A DNA stretch of 16,705 bases from contig CAMLJR010000055.1 of the NCBI GenBank assembly GCA_946480345.1, forward strand, positions 1-16,705, given 5' to 3'. Of this stretch, positions 1 through 6,686 are shown piece after piece; positions within the stretch are counted from its first letter, which is position 1; every line of letters starts with the position of its first letter. A program made the translations under genes and the position numbers. The notes under the pieces are model-generated. The model did not search any database. It was given only the letters and a program-made list of their open reading frames with translations, and had not been told where the DNA came from. The stretch comes from an uncultured Spongiibacteraceae bacterium (GTDB lineage Bacteria > Pseudomonadota > Gammaproteobacteria > Pseudomonadales > CAMLJR01).

Positions 1-1448
1 TGCTCGTGCATCTGCGCGAACAAAATAAAACCGTCGCGATCGATTACCGCGAAACCGCACCGGCGGCGGCGACACGCGACATGTTTGTCAAAGCGAACGG
101 CGAGGTCGACAGCGAGGCGTTGAATTTCGGCTATACCGGGATCGGCGTGCCTGGTTCGGTTGCGGGTTTGACGCATGCGCTCGAACGCTACGGCACGATG
201 AAATTGAAAGATGTGATTGCGCCCGCGATCAAATTGGCGAGCGACGGTTTTATTCTGAAACCCTCGCACGAAAATACTTTGCAGCACGCACAGGAACGAC
301 TCGCACGCAATGACGCATCGCGCAAAATCTTTCTGAAGCGCGACGGCAGTGGTTACCGTTTCGGCGATCGCCTTGTGCAAAAAGATCTGGCGTGGTCGCT
401 GACGCAAATCGCCACTGGCGGCGCGAAAGCATTTTATGAAGGATCGATCGGCGCGCGCCTGATCGCCGATATCAAAACGCATGGCGGAGTGATGGCGCTC
501 GACGATTTAAAAAATTATCGCGTGATCGAACGCGAGCCGGTGCGCGGAACGTATCGCGGTTATGAAATTGCGTCGATGCCGCCGCCCTCCTCCGGTGGCG
601 TGCATTTAATCGAAATTTTAAATGTGCTTGAAGGATATCCCATCGCCGACTGGGGGCAGAATAGTGCGGCAACGATGCACGTGATGGTTGAGGCCAAGCG
701 GCGCGCGTATGCCGACCGTTCGAAATATTTGGGCGATCCGGATTTTGTCAGCGTACCGGTTGCGCAACTCACATCGAAAAAATATGCCGACGATTTGCGC
801 AAGCAAATTTCGCTTGAGCGCGCGACACCATCGAGCGAAGTAGCGCCCGGCAATCTAGCGCCGTATGAAAGCACGCAGACCACGCATTTCTCAGTGATTG
901 ATCGTTGGGGCAATGCAGTATCGAATACCTACACATTGAATTACGGTTACGGCAGCGGCATTACCGCGGCCGGCACCGGCATTTTGTTGAATAACGAAAT
1001 GGACGATTTTTCCGCGAAGCCCGGCGTGCCGAACGCGTATGGTTTGGTTGGCGCCGACGCGAATGCTGTCGAGCCACGCAAACGGCCGTTATCGTCGATG
1101 ACGCCGACGCTGGTATTCAAAGACGGCAAACTATTAATGGCGACCGGCTCGCCCGGCGGCAGCACGATTATTACCGTCGTGCTGCAAACCATCGTCAACG
1201 TAATCGACCATCGACAAAATATTGCGAGCGCCGTCAGCGCGCCGCGCTTTCATCATCAATGGCTACCCGATCGCGTGCGTGTCGAAAACGGTATCTCTCC
1301 CGATACGATTTCTCTGTTGCGCGCGAAAGGTCATGACGTTTATATCGGCGCACCGTTGGGCCGCTGCGAATCGATCGTGTGGCAAAACGATTTATTTTTT
1401 GGCGCTGTCGATCCGCGTGCGCGCAGCGGCGGCGCAGCCGGTTTCTGA
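1..1448 (+). CDS. ggt: gamma-glutamyltranspeptidase (5' partial)
   Basis: Gamma-glutamyltranspeptidase, the N-terminal-nucleophile enzyme that hydrolyses glutathione and transfers its gamma-glutamyl group; normally exported to the periplasm. The reading frame is open from the first complete codon (base 3), and the first residues already match the region after the GGGF motif of the family. The signal peptide and roughly the first 100 residues therefore lie outside the window; the GTG at base 6 is internal. The autoprocessing site is visible at bases 879-890 (TTHFS, first Thr is the expected nucleophile). It would split the precursor into a large subunit and a C-terminal small subunit of about 190 residues. 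Small-subunit motifs PLSSMTPT, GSPGGS and APRFHHQWLPD are intact, and the end DPRARSGGAAGF is family-like. The gene runs in the same direction as uvrD, 35 nt away. Family assignment is very secure; substrate specificity is inferred. Confidence 0.95.
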   Translation, partial: LVHLREQNKTVAIDYRETAPAAATRDMFVKANGEVDSEALNFGYTGIGVPGSVAGLTHALERYGTMKLKDVIAPAIKLASDGFILKPSHENTLQHAQERLARNDASRKIFLKRDGSGYRFGDRLVQKDLAWSLTQIATGGAKAFYEGSIGARLIADIKTHGGVMALDDLKNYRVIEREPVRGTYRGYEIASMPPPSSGGVHLIEILNVLEGYPIADWGQNSAATMHVMVEAKRRAYADRSKYLGDPDFVSVPVAQLTSKKYADDLRKQISLERATPSSEVAPGNLAPYESTQTTHFSVIDRWGNAVSNTYTLNYGYGSGITAAGTGILLNNEMDDFSAKPGVPNAYGLVGADANAVEPRKRPLSSMTPTLVFKDGKLLMATGSPGGSTIITVVLQTIVNVIDHRQNIASAVSAPRFHHQWLPDRVRVENGISPDTISLLRAKGHDVYIGAPLGRCESIVWQNDLFFGAVDPRARSGGAAGF

Positions 1449-1483
1449 AGCGATAGCGCTCTTCAAATAGAGAAAATGTAGTT

Positions 1484-3640
1484 ATGGATGTATCGCATAT
1501 CCTCAACGATTTAAACGATGCGCAGCGTCAGGCAGTCACCGCCGACCCCGGCAACATGCTCGTGCTCGCCGGCGCCGGCTCGGGCAAAACGCGCGTACTC
1601 GTGCATCGCATTGCGTGGCTGGTACAGGCCGAAGGCTTTTCGCCGTACAGCATTCTCGCCGTTACGTTCACGAATAAAGCGGCGCGTGAAATGCGCGAGC
1701 GCATCGACCATCTATTGGGCATCAATACGCGCGGCATGTGGGTGGGTACGTTTCACGGCCTTGCGCATCGTTTGTTGAAAGCGCATTGGCGCGAAGCGGG
1801 TTTGCAGGAAAATTTTCAGATTCTCGACAGCGACGATCAGTTGCGGATGATGAAACGCATTCATCGCGAACTCGAACTCGATGAAACGCGCTGGCCGCCG
1901 AAGCAATCGCAGTGGTTTATCAATTCGCAGAAAGACGAAGGCGTGCGCGCGGCGCATCTCGATCATCAAAGCAAAGATGTTTTTATGCAGGTGATGATCA
2001 AGGTCTATCGCGCCTATGAAGAAGCGTGCGATCGCCAGGGCGTGATCGATTTTGCCGAGCTGTTATTGCGCGCGCACGAGTTGTGGCTGAAAAACCCGGC
2101 GATTTTGCAGCATTATCAGCAGCGCTTTCGCTACATGCTGGTCGATGAATTTCAGGATACGAATGCGGTGCAATACGCGTGGCTACGCGTGCTCGCCGGC
2201 GATCGCATTCCGACCGCCGCAGTCGGTGACGACGATCAATCGATTTACGGCTGGCGTGGCGCACGCATCGAAAACATTCAGCAATTCTCGAAAGATTTTC
2301 CGGCCACGCAATTAATTCGACTCGAACAAAATTATCGCTCGACCGCGACGATTCTTGCCGCTGCGAACGCTGTGATCGCGCATAACAACGGCCGGCTTGG
2401 CAAAGAGCTGTGGACGTCAGGTGAGGAAGGCGATGCCATTTCGCTGTACGCTGCGTTCAATGAAATGGATGAAGCCCGTTTTATTGTCGACCGCTTGCAG
2501 GATTGGATTCGCGACGGCAATCGACGTTCGCATGCCGCGTTGTTGTATCGCTCGAATGCGCAATCGCGGATTCTCGAAGAGGCATTGATTCGCAGCGGCA
2601 TTCCGTATCGCATTTACGGCGGTCAGCGCTTTTATGATCGTCTCGAAATTAAAAACGCAGTCGCCTATTTACGATTGTTGGTGAATCGCAACGATGACAC
2701 CGCCGTTGAGCGCGTAATCAATACACCGACACGCGGCATCGGCGATAAAACGGTGGAAGTGATTCGCACCTATGCGCGCACGCAAGCCGTGTCGATGTGG
2801 CGCGCGGCGCAGGAAATTATCGAATTCAAATTACTGCCTGCACGCGCTGCGAATGCTCTCGCGCAATTTCTGCAGTTGGTCGATCGGCTCGATATCGAAA
2901 CGAAAGACATGACGCTTGATGAATTGACCGACTATGTCGTCAAACAGTCGGGATTGATCGATTTCCATAAGCAGGAAAAAGGCGAAAAAGGTCAGGCGCG
3001 TGTCGAGAACTTACACGAACTGATTATTGCGACCGGCGAATTCACTGTCGAAGACGACAGCGTGCCGCTGCTGAATGCGTTTCTCGATCAGGCCGCGCTC
3101 GACGCTGGCGATCACGAAGCCGCTGAATTCGAAGACAGTGTGCAGTTGATGACATTGCACTCGGCGAAAGGATTGGAGTTTCCGCTGGTGTTCATCACCG
3201 GGCTTGAGGAAAAACTGTTTCCGCACAAAATGTCGATGGATGATCCAACGCGCATCGAGGAAGAGCGGCGTCTGTGCTATGTCGGCATTACGCGTGCGAT
3301 GAAAAAGTTATTCCTCACCTACGCCGAATCGCGTCGCTTATACGGCGAAGATAATTATCACGCGCCATCGCGTTTTTTACGCGAAATTCCGAAGACGCTG
3401 ATTCAGGAAGTACGGCTGCAAACGACTATTAGTCGGCCGGTTTCGTTATCGCAAAATAATTACAACGAAAATACAACCGGCATTAATCTCGGTCAGCGCG
3501 TTTTTCACGAATTATTCGGCGAAGGCGTGGTATTGAATTTCGAAGGCCGCGGTGCCGCTGCGCGCGTGCAGGTGAATTTCAGCGATGAAGGCAGCAAGTG
3601 GCTGGTGTTGCAGTACGCGAATTTGCAGATGCTTGGGTAG
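1484..3640 (+). CDS. uvrD: DNA helicase II UvrD (superfamily 1 3'-5' helicase)
   Basis: ATP-dependent 3'-5' DNA helicase of nucleotide-excision and mismatch repair. At 718 residues it is almost the length of E. coli UvrD, and the N-terminus MDVSHILNDLNDAQR matches that protein, fixing the start at ATG 1484 (weak AGAGAA upstream). Visible SF1 motifs in order: Walker A AGAGSGKT with Lys35; motif Ia AVTFTNKAAREM; Walker B VDEFQDTN at about residues 220-226; motif III GDDDQSIYGWRGA from about 248; motif IV QNYRST; motif V LMTLHSAKGLEFPLV; motif VI EEERRLCYVGITRA. The C-terminus GQRVFHELFGEGVVLNFEG through YANLQML is the Tudor-like tail that separates UvrD/PcrA from Rep. The 35-nt gap from ggt shows no clear terminator, so some readthrough is possible. 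The gene is complete and appears functional. Confidence 0.97.
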   Translation: MDVSHILNDLNDAQRQAVTADPGNMLVLAGAGSGKTRVLVHRIAWLVQAEGFSPYSILAVTFTNKAAREMRERIDHLLGINTRGMWVGTFHGLAHRLLKAHWREAGLQENFQILDSDDQLRMMKRIHRELELDETRWPPKQSQWFINSQKDEGVRAAHLDHQSKDVFMQVMIKVYRAYEEACDRQGVIDFAELLLRAHELWLKNPAILQHYQQRFRYMLVDEFQDTNAVQYAWLRVLAGDRIPTAAVGDDDQSIYGWRGARIENIQQFSKDFPATQLIRLEQNYRSTATILAAANAVIAHNNGRLGKELWTSGEEGDAISLYAAFNEMDEARFIVDRLQDWIRDGNRRSHAALLYRSNAQSRILEEALIRSGIPYRIYGGQRFYDRLEIKNAVAYLRLLVNRNDDTAVERVINTPTRGIGDKTVEVIRTYARTQAVSMWRAAQEIIEFKLLPARAANALAQFLQLVDRLDIETKDMTLDELTDYVVKQSGLIDFHKQEKGEKGQARVENLHELIIATGEFTVEDDSVPLLNAFLDQAALDAGDHEAAEFEDSVQLMTLHSAKGLEFPLVFITGLEEKLFPHKMSMDDPTRIEEERRLCYVGITRAMKKLFLTYAESRRLYGEDNYHAPSRFLREIPKTLIQEVRLQTTISRPVSLSQNNYNENTTGINLGQRVFHELFGEGVVLNFEGRGAAARVQVNFSDEGSKWLVLQYANLQMLG

Positions 3641-3644
3641 TGTG

Positions 3645-3785
3645 GAGCGATAGCCATCACTTCATTCAGGACACGCGGCAAGTACATCCATGTGCCCACA
3701 GCGATCGCTTCGCGATGGGGCAGGCTCTAGCCGTCAGCGACATCCCTGTCGCTGACGGTCCTGAACGAAGCAACGGCTATCTCTC
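3645..3785. repeat. fold-back intergenic element with nested hairpins
   Basis: Two outer arms, 3649-3672 and 3758-3781, are inverted copies of each other at 20 of 24 positions. After one mismatch, three further pairs extend the arms to 3645 and 3785. All four arm mismatches read as A.C on the + strand but as G.U wobble on the - strand, so a bottom-strand RNA would pair continuously. Inside are three smaller hairpins: one around 3677-3696 with apex ACATCCATGT; ATCGC-TTC-GCGAT at 3704-3716; and a perfect 12-bp stem at 3731-3742/3747-3758 with apex ACATCCCTGT. No T-run follows the last stem on the + strand, so it is not a classical terminator for uvrD. It lies just past the 3' end of the thioesterase gene on the - strand. 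A REP/BIME-like dispersed palindromic repeat or a structured 3' UTR is inferred. Confidence 0.75.
3731..3758. repeat. perfect 12-bp inverted repeat, 4-nt loop
   Basis: Arm CCGTCAGCGACA, loop TCCC, then arm TGTCGCTGACGG: twelve consecutive base pairs with no mismatch. It sits inside the larger fold-back element, and its last base borders the right outer arm. Downstream bases (TCCTGAAC) lack a T-tract, which argues against intrinsic termination on the + strand. It could act as an mRNA-stabilising or transcription-attenuating stem at the end of uvrD, or be one module of a dispersed palindromic repeat. Confidence 0.8.
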
Positions 3786-3817
3786 TGCGGAGTTCATGCA
3801 GAAAAAGTAGCTAAAGA

Positions 3818-4216
3818 TCAGCTTTTTACGGGGCGTGTGCGACCTTTTTCATCGATCGCCACGAATACGAATTCGCCTTCAGTGACTTTGGCTTGTTCGA
3901 AACTGCCGGCGCGCGCGATCCATACTTCGACATTGATACGCACCGAGCTGCGGCCGACTTCGAGCACTTCGGTATAGCAGCTCACCACTGAGCCAACCTG
4001 CACCGGCGTATAAAAGGCCATGCCGTTGATAGCGACGGTCACGGCGCGGCCCTTCGCGACACGCGTTGCGGTAATCATCGCCGCGAGGTCCATTTGCGAA
4101 ACGAGCCAGCCGCCGAAAATGTCGCCGTTGGCATTGGTGTCGCGCGGCATCGCCACGGTTTGCAACGAGAGTTCGCCGTTGGGGGTGGGCACGTCATCGA
4201 TATCGGATTCTTTCAT
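3818..4216 (-). CDS. yciA: acyl-CoA thioesterase, YciA-type hotdog fold
   Basis: Cytoplasmic acyl-CoA thioesterase of the hotdog superfamily, close to YciA, which hydrolyses a broad range of acyl-CoAs to free acid and CoA. The 132-residue product matches the usual family length. Diagnostic segment at about residues 19-43: QTVAMP, DTNANGDIFGGW and SQMD, with Asp43 the probable catalytic acid/base by analogy to Haemophilus YciA. The strand-rich tail INVEVW with a closing VAIDEKGRTRPV is also typical. The frame stays open upstream to 4441, but the extension has no family similarity and contains a likely promoter, so the Met at 4216 (MKESDIDD) is preferred, with a weak AGGCAGC upstream. It is divergent from the DUF4265-like gene, and its 3' end faces the fold-back element. 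Physiological substrate is not visible from sequence. Confidence 0.92.
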   Translation of the reverse strand: MKESDIDDVPTPNGELSLQTVAMPRDTNANGDIFGGWLVSQMDLAAMITATRVAKGRAVTVAINGMAFYTPVQVGSVVSCYTEVLEVGRSSVRINVEVWIARAGSFEQAKVTEGEFVFVAIDEKGRTRPVKS

Positions 4217-4242
4217 TTTGCTGCCTGCATGATTGAAAAATT

Positions 4243-4268
4243 CGAGCTGATCGCAGTGTAGCAGCTCG
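4243..4268. promoter_or_regulatory. operator-like palindrome over the thioesterase promoter
   Basis: CGAGCTG at 4243-4249 and its exact inverse CAGCTCG at 4262-4268 are separated by 12 nt. The 26-bp dyad encloses the predicted -10 box and start point of the thioesterase gene. That geometry is typical of a repressor operator. The binding protein is unknown, and no regulator gene lies beside it. Confidence 0.35.
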
Positions 4269-4283
4269 GTAAAACGATCGAAA
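4255..4283 (-). promoter_or_regulatory. putative sigma-70 promoter of the thioesterase gene
   Basis: Reading the - strand, TACACT (+ strand bases 4255-4260) is a reasonable -10 element. A weak -35 TTTCGA lies 17 nt further upstream (4278-4283). Transcription would start near 4248, giving a leader of about 32 nt before the ATG at 4216. The -35 is poor, so this is a candidate only. Confidence 0.4.
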
Positions 4284-4323
4284 CGCGCGATTTGCGCGTG
4301 TGTTACAAAATGCCGATTTAGTG

Positions 4324-4394
4324 GTTGCGAAGTTGCTGCGCGATTAAAGGATTGCCATGCCGTTGAGAAGTTGCAGCACCGTTTAGAATTGCCA
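4324..4394. repeat. degenerate tandem duplication, period about 38 bp
   Basis: A 16-mer at 4324-4339 (GTTGCGAAGTTGCTGC) recurs at 4362-4377 with 14 of 16 bases identical, exactly 38 nt later. ATTGCCA recurs 37 nt later (4351-4357 and 4388-4394). The copies lie between the divergent thioesterase and DUF4265-like genes. This looks like an old tandem duplication of a control or spacer segment. Confidence 0.5.
4363..4389 (+). promoter_or_regulatory. weak candidate promoter for the DUF4265-like gene
   Basis: TTGAGA (4363-4368) and TAGAAT (4384-4389) are separated by 15 nt, shorter than the optimum of 17. They lie in the second copy of the tandem duplication and would give a leader of about 65 nt before the GTG at 4461. 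No better pair is evident in this gap. Confidence 0.25.
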
Positions 4395-4460
4395 GGCATC
4401 GCAGCGTGCTTTATGGTCGCCCCTAATTGAATGTCAGCCAAAATATCAGCGGAGTGTGTT

Positions 4461-4952
4461 GTGTCTTACGAAATTCAATCGACGGAACTCGATTTGCTGG
4501 CCGGTATGCATCCCAACGGTCAGCCGGTGCTGGAAAAAGTTCGCGCATTCGCATTGCCACGTGCAAATCATTTTCAATTGCTGCAATCGCCGATGTTTGC
4601 CACAGGCGTCGCGAGCGGCGATCAAATCGAAATGCTCAATAACAATCCCGGCCGGTTTCGTGTGCACCAGCGCAGCGGCCAGTTGAGCGTGCGCGTATTT
4701 TGTCGCGGCGATATCACCGCGATTGCTGACGAGTTAACGCCGGCGGTCGAAATACTCGACGGTCAGCTCGATGTGCAGAGTCCTCGGGCATTGGTGTATA
4801 GCATTCATGTCGCGGTGGGTTTTCGTGAAATCGAAACGGTTTTCGATCGCTTCGTCGGCACTAACGCCGACGCCAATTGGTCATACGGCAATGTGTACGA
4901 TTCCGCCACGGGCGAGCCGCTCGATTGGTGGGAAACGCTATTGAATCCATAG
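4461..4952 (+). CDS. small DUF4265-like protein of unknown function
   Basis: A 163-residue soluble protein with no signal peptide or membrane segment. The middle, with QSPMFATGVASGDQIEM followed about 20 residues later by SGQLSVRVF, resembles the DUF4265 pattern (a 'first segment-GV-GD' strand followed by SG-x-S-x-RV). No function is established for that family, and the match is by memory only. The start is placed at GTG 4461 because GGAG at 4451-4454 sits 6 nt before it. An in-frame ATG at 4431 has no ribosome binding site. The C-terminus DSATGEPLDWWETLLNP is acidic and Trp-rich. The gene ends 63 nt before aidB on the same strand without an evident terminator, so cotranscription with aidB is possible. 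Confidence 0.7.
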   Translation: MSYEIQSTELDLLAGMHPNGQPVLEKVRAFALPRANHFQLLQSPMFATGVASGDQIEMLNNNPGRFRVHQRSGQLSVRVFCRGDITAIADELTPAVEILDGQLDVQSPRALVYSIHVAVGFREIETVFDRFVGTNADANWSYGNVYDSATGEPLDWWETLLNP

Positions 4953-5004
4953 ACGCGCCCGTCACGAGCGACAATTCAACGTCGACAAGCAGCAGCGCGT
5001 TGTC

Positions 5005-5011
5005 AGGAGGT
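5005..5011 (+). promoter_or_regulatory. strong ribosome binding site of aidB
   Basis: AGGAGGT is a full Shine-Dalgarno match 4 nt before the ATG at 5016, stronger than any other in the window. It fixes the start and suggests efficient translation. Confidence 0.85.
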
Positions 5012-5015
5012 CATC

Positions 5016-6668
5016 ATGGCACCGCGCGCACCGCTTACTGAATTGCCCACGCACAACGTCACCAATCAACCGCCGCCGCTCGAAAACATCAATCTGTTCG
5101 AACTCGATATTGCGCTGAACGAAGCGGTTCAGCGCGAAGGCGCCGCCTGGGCGATAGAAAAAATGCGGCGTTTCGGCGCGCAGATGGGCTCGGCGGAAAT
5201 GCTGCAACACGCGGAGCTGGCGAACCGTTTTCCACCGCAATTAAAAATATTCGATCGTTACGGACAACGACTCGATGAAGTCGAATTCCATCCGTCGTAT
5301 CACGCATTAATGGATGCAGGGCTTGCCGCAGGTATTCATTCGATTGCATGGAAAAACGACGCAAGCGGCGGGCATGTGGCACATGCCGCGCTCGAATATT
5401 TATTGGTGCAAACCGAAGCCGGCGTTTGTTGCCCGATCACGATGACATATGCCGCCGTACCGGTGTTGCGTAACGAGCCAGCGTTGGCGGCGCAATGGTT
5501 GCCAAAAATTCTGACCGACGATTACGATCCGCGCATGTTGCCGATGCATGAGAAGAATGCATTGACAATCGGCATGGCGATGACAGAAAAACAAGGCGGC
5601 TCGGATGTACGCGCGAACACCACGCGTGCCGAAAAAATTTCCGACAACGAATATCGCCTGACCGGCCACAAATGGTTTTGCTCGGCGCCGACGAGCGATG
5701 CGCTTTTAACGCTCGCCCAAACGACAAAAGGCTTGACGTGCTTTTTTGTGCCGCGTTGGCAGCCCGATCACACGCGCAATCGATTTTTTATTCAAAGGTT
5801 GAAAGACAAGTTGGGCGATCGCTCGAACGCGTCGTCGGAAATCGAATACAACGATACATTCGCGTGGCGCGTCGGTGAGGAAGGCAATGGCATCAAAACG
5901 ATAATCGAAATGGTGCATCACACCCGGCTCGATACCTGTCTTGCTGCGGCGGGCTTGATGCGACAAGCGTTCGTGCAAGCGGTGTATCACGCGAATTATC
6001 GCGTTGCATTCGGCAAGCGTTTAATCGAGCAACCGCTGATGCAAAATGTGCTCGCCGATATCGCGCTTGAGGCCGAGGCCGCGTTGCTGCTGACGTTGCG
6101 CATCGCGCGTGCGTACGACGAGTCGTCGAAAAACAAAAATGCCGCCTTATTCGCACGCACGATCGTCGCAATCGGAAAGTATTGGGTGAACAAGCGCGCG
6201 CCGAATGCCGTGTACGAGGCGATGGAGTGTCTCGGCGGCGCCGGTTATGTCGAAGAATCGATGTTGCCGCGTTTGTATCGCGAAGCGCCGCTGAACAGCA
6301 TCTGGGAAGGTTCCGGCAATGTGATTTGTCTCGATGTATTACGCGCATTGCAACGCGAGCCGGAAGCGTTGCAATTATTGCTCGATGAAATTGGCGATGT
6401 TGCTAATGATCGTCGTATTGCACTCGCCATCGGAAAAATAAAAAAGCTAATGGCGCAGCCCGCGCAGTTGGAAAGCCAAGCGCGCAATCTCGTCGAAACA
6501 TATGCGCTGGTATTGCAGGCGAGTTTAATGGTGAGACATGCGCCGCCGATGAACGCCGAAGCATTTATCGCTACGCGACTCGATTGCCAAGGCGGTTTTG
6601 CGTACGGCACATTGCCGGTGGGAACGAGCTGCATCGAAATTCTGCGGCGGGCGTGGCCGCTTATTTAA
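5016..6668 (+). CDS. aidB: AidB-type acyl-CoA dehydrogenase / DNA alkylation response protein
   Basis: FAD-containing member of the acyl-CoA dehydrogenase superfamily, AidB branch. In E. coli AidB is induced by alkylating agents, binds DNA and is proposed to shield or repair it; weak isovaleryl-CoA dehydrogenase activity has been reported. The 550-residue product follows E. coli AidB throughout: N-terminal THNVTNQPPPLENINLF; CPITMTYAAVPVL; the FAD-contacting GMAMTEKQGGSDVRANTTRA (about 187-206); GHKWFCSAPTSDA; RLKDKLGDRSNASSEIE; MECLGGAGYVEES; and PLNSIWEGSGNVICLDVLRAL, with Glu431 at the usual catalytic position. The C-terminal helical domain that binds DNA in AidB is present but diverged. 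The gene converges with topoisomerase IB, only 18 nt from its end. Family assignment is strong; a role in alkylation response here is inferred. Confidence 0.93.
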   Translation: MAPRAPLTELPTHNVTNQPPPLENINLFELDIALNEAVQREGAAWAIEKMRRFGAQMGSAEMLQHAELANRFPPQLKIFDRYGQRLDEVEFHPSYHALMDAGLAAGIHSIAWKNDASGGHVAHAALEYLLVQTEAGVCCPITMTYAAVPVLRNEPALAAQWLPKILTDDYDPRMLPMHEKNALTIGMAMTEKQGGSDVRANTTRAEKISDNEYRLTGHKWFCSAPTSDALLTLAQTTKGLTCFFVPRWQPDHTRNRFFIQRLKDKLGDRSNASSEIEYNDTFAWRVGEEGNGIKTIIEMVHHTRLDTCLAAAGLMRQAFVQAVYHANYRVAFGKRLIEQPLMQNVLADIALEAEAALLLTLRIARAYDESSKNKNAALFARTIVAIGKYWVNKRAPNAVYEAMECLGGAGYVEESMLPRLYREAPLNSIWEGSGNVICLDVLRALQREPEALQLLLDEIGDVANDRRIALAIGKIKKLMAQPAQLESQARNLVETYALVLQASLMVRHAPPMNAEAFIATRLDCQGGFAYGTLPVGTSCIEILRRAWPLI

Positions 6669-6686
6669 ATTGCGTTGAGAGCGACA

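Noticed and set aside
1449..1483. Promoter search between ggt and uvrD
   Set aside because: The 35-nt gap holds only a weak AGAGAA ribosome site. Any uvrD promoter would have to lie within ggt, and none was convincing.
3701..3716. GCGATCGC palindrome as a possible cyanobacterial HIP1-like site
   Set aside because: The gene content is gammaproteobacterial and GCGATCGC-like words are scattered through coding sequence here, so no special meaning is supported.
3598..3810. 70-codon open frame over the end of uvrD and the following gap
   Set aside because: It overlaps uvrD out of frame and then runs through the hairpin element. It has no ribosome site and no recognisable domain.
3802..3827. Possible bidirectional terminator between uvrD and the thioesterase (AAAAA..AGCT..AGCTTTTT)
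   Set aside because: The paired part is only 4 bp, with bulges before the A/T tracts, too weak to call.
4217..4441. N-terminal extension of the thioesterase (75 extra residues)
   Set aside because: The extension has no family similarity and covers the likely promoter and operator. The Met at 4216 gives the normal 132-residue length.
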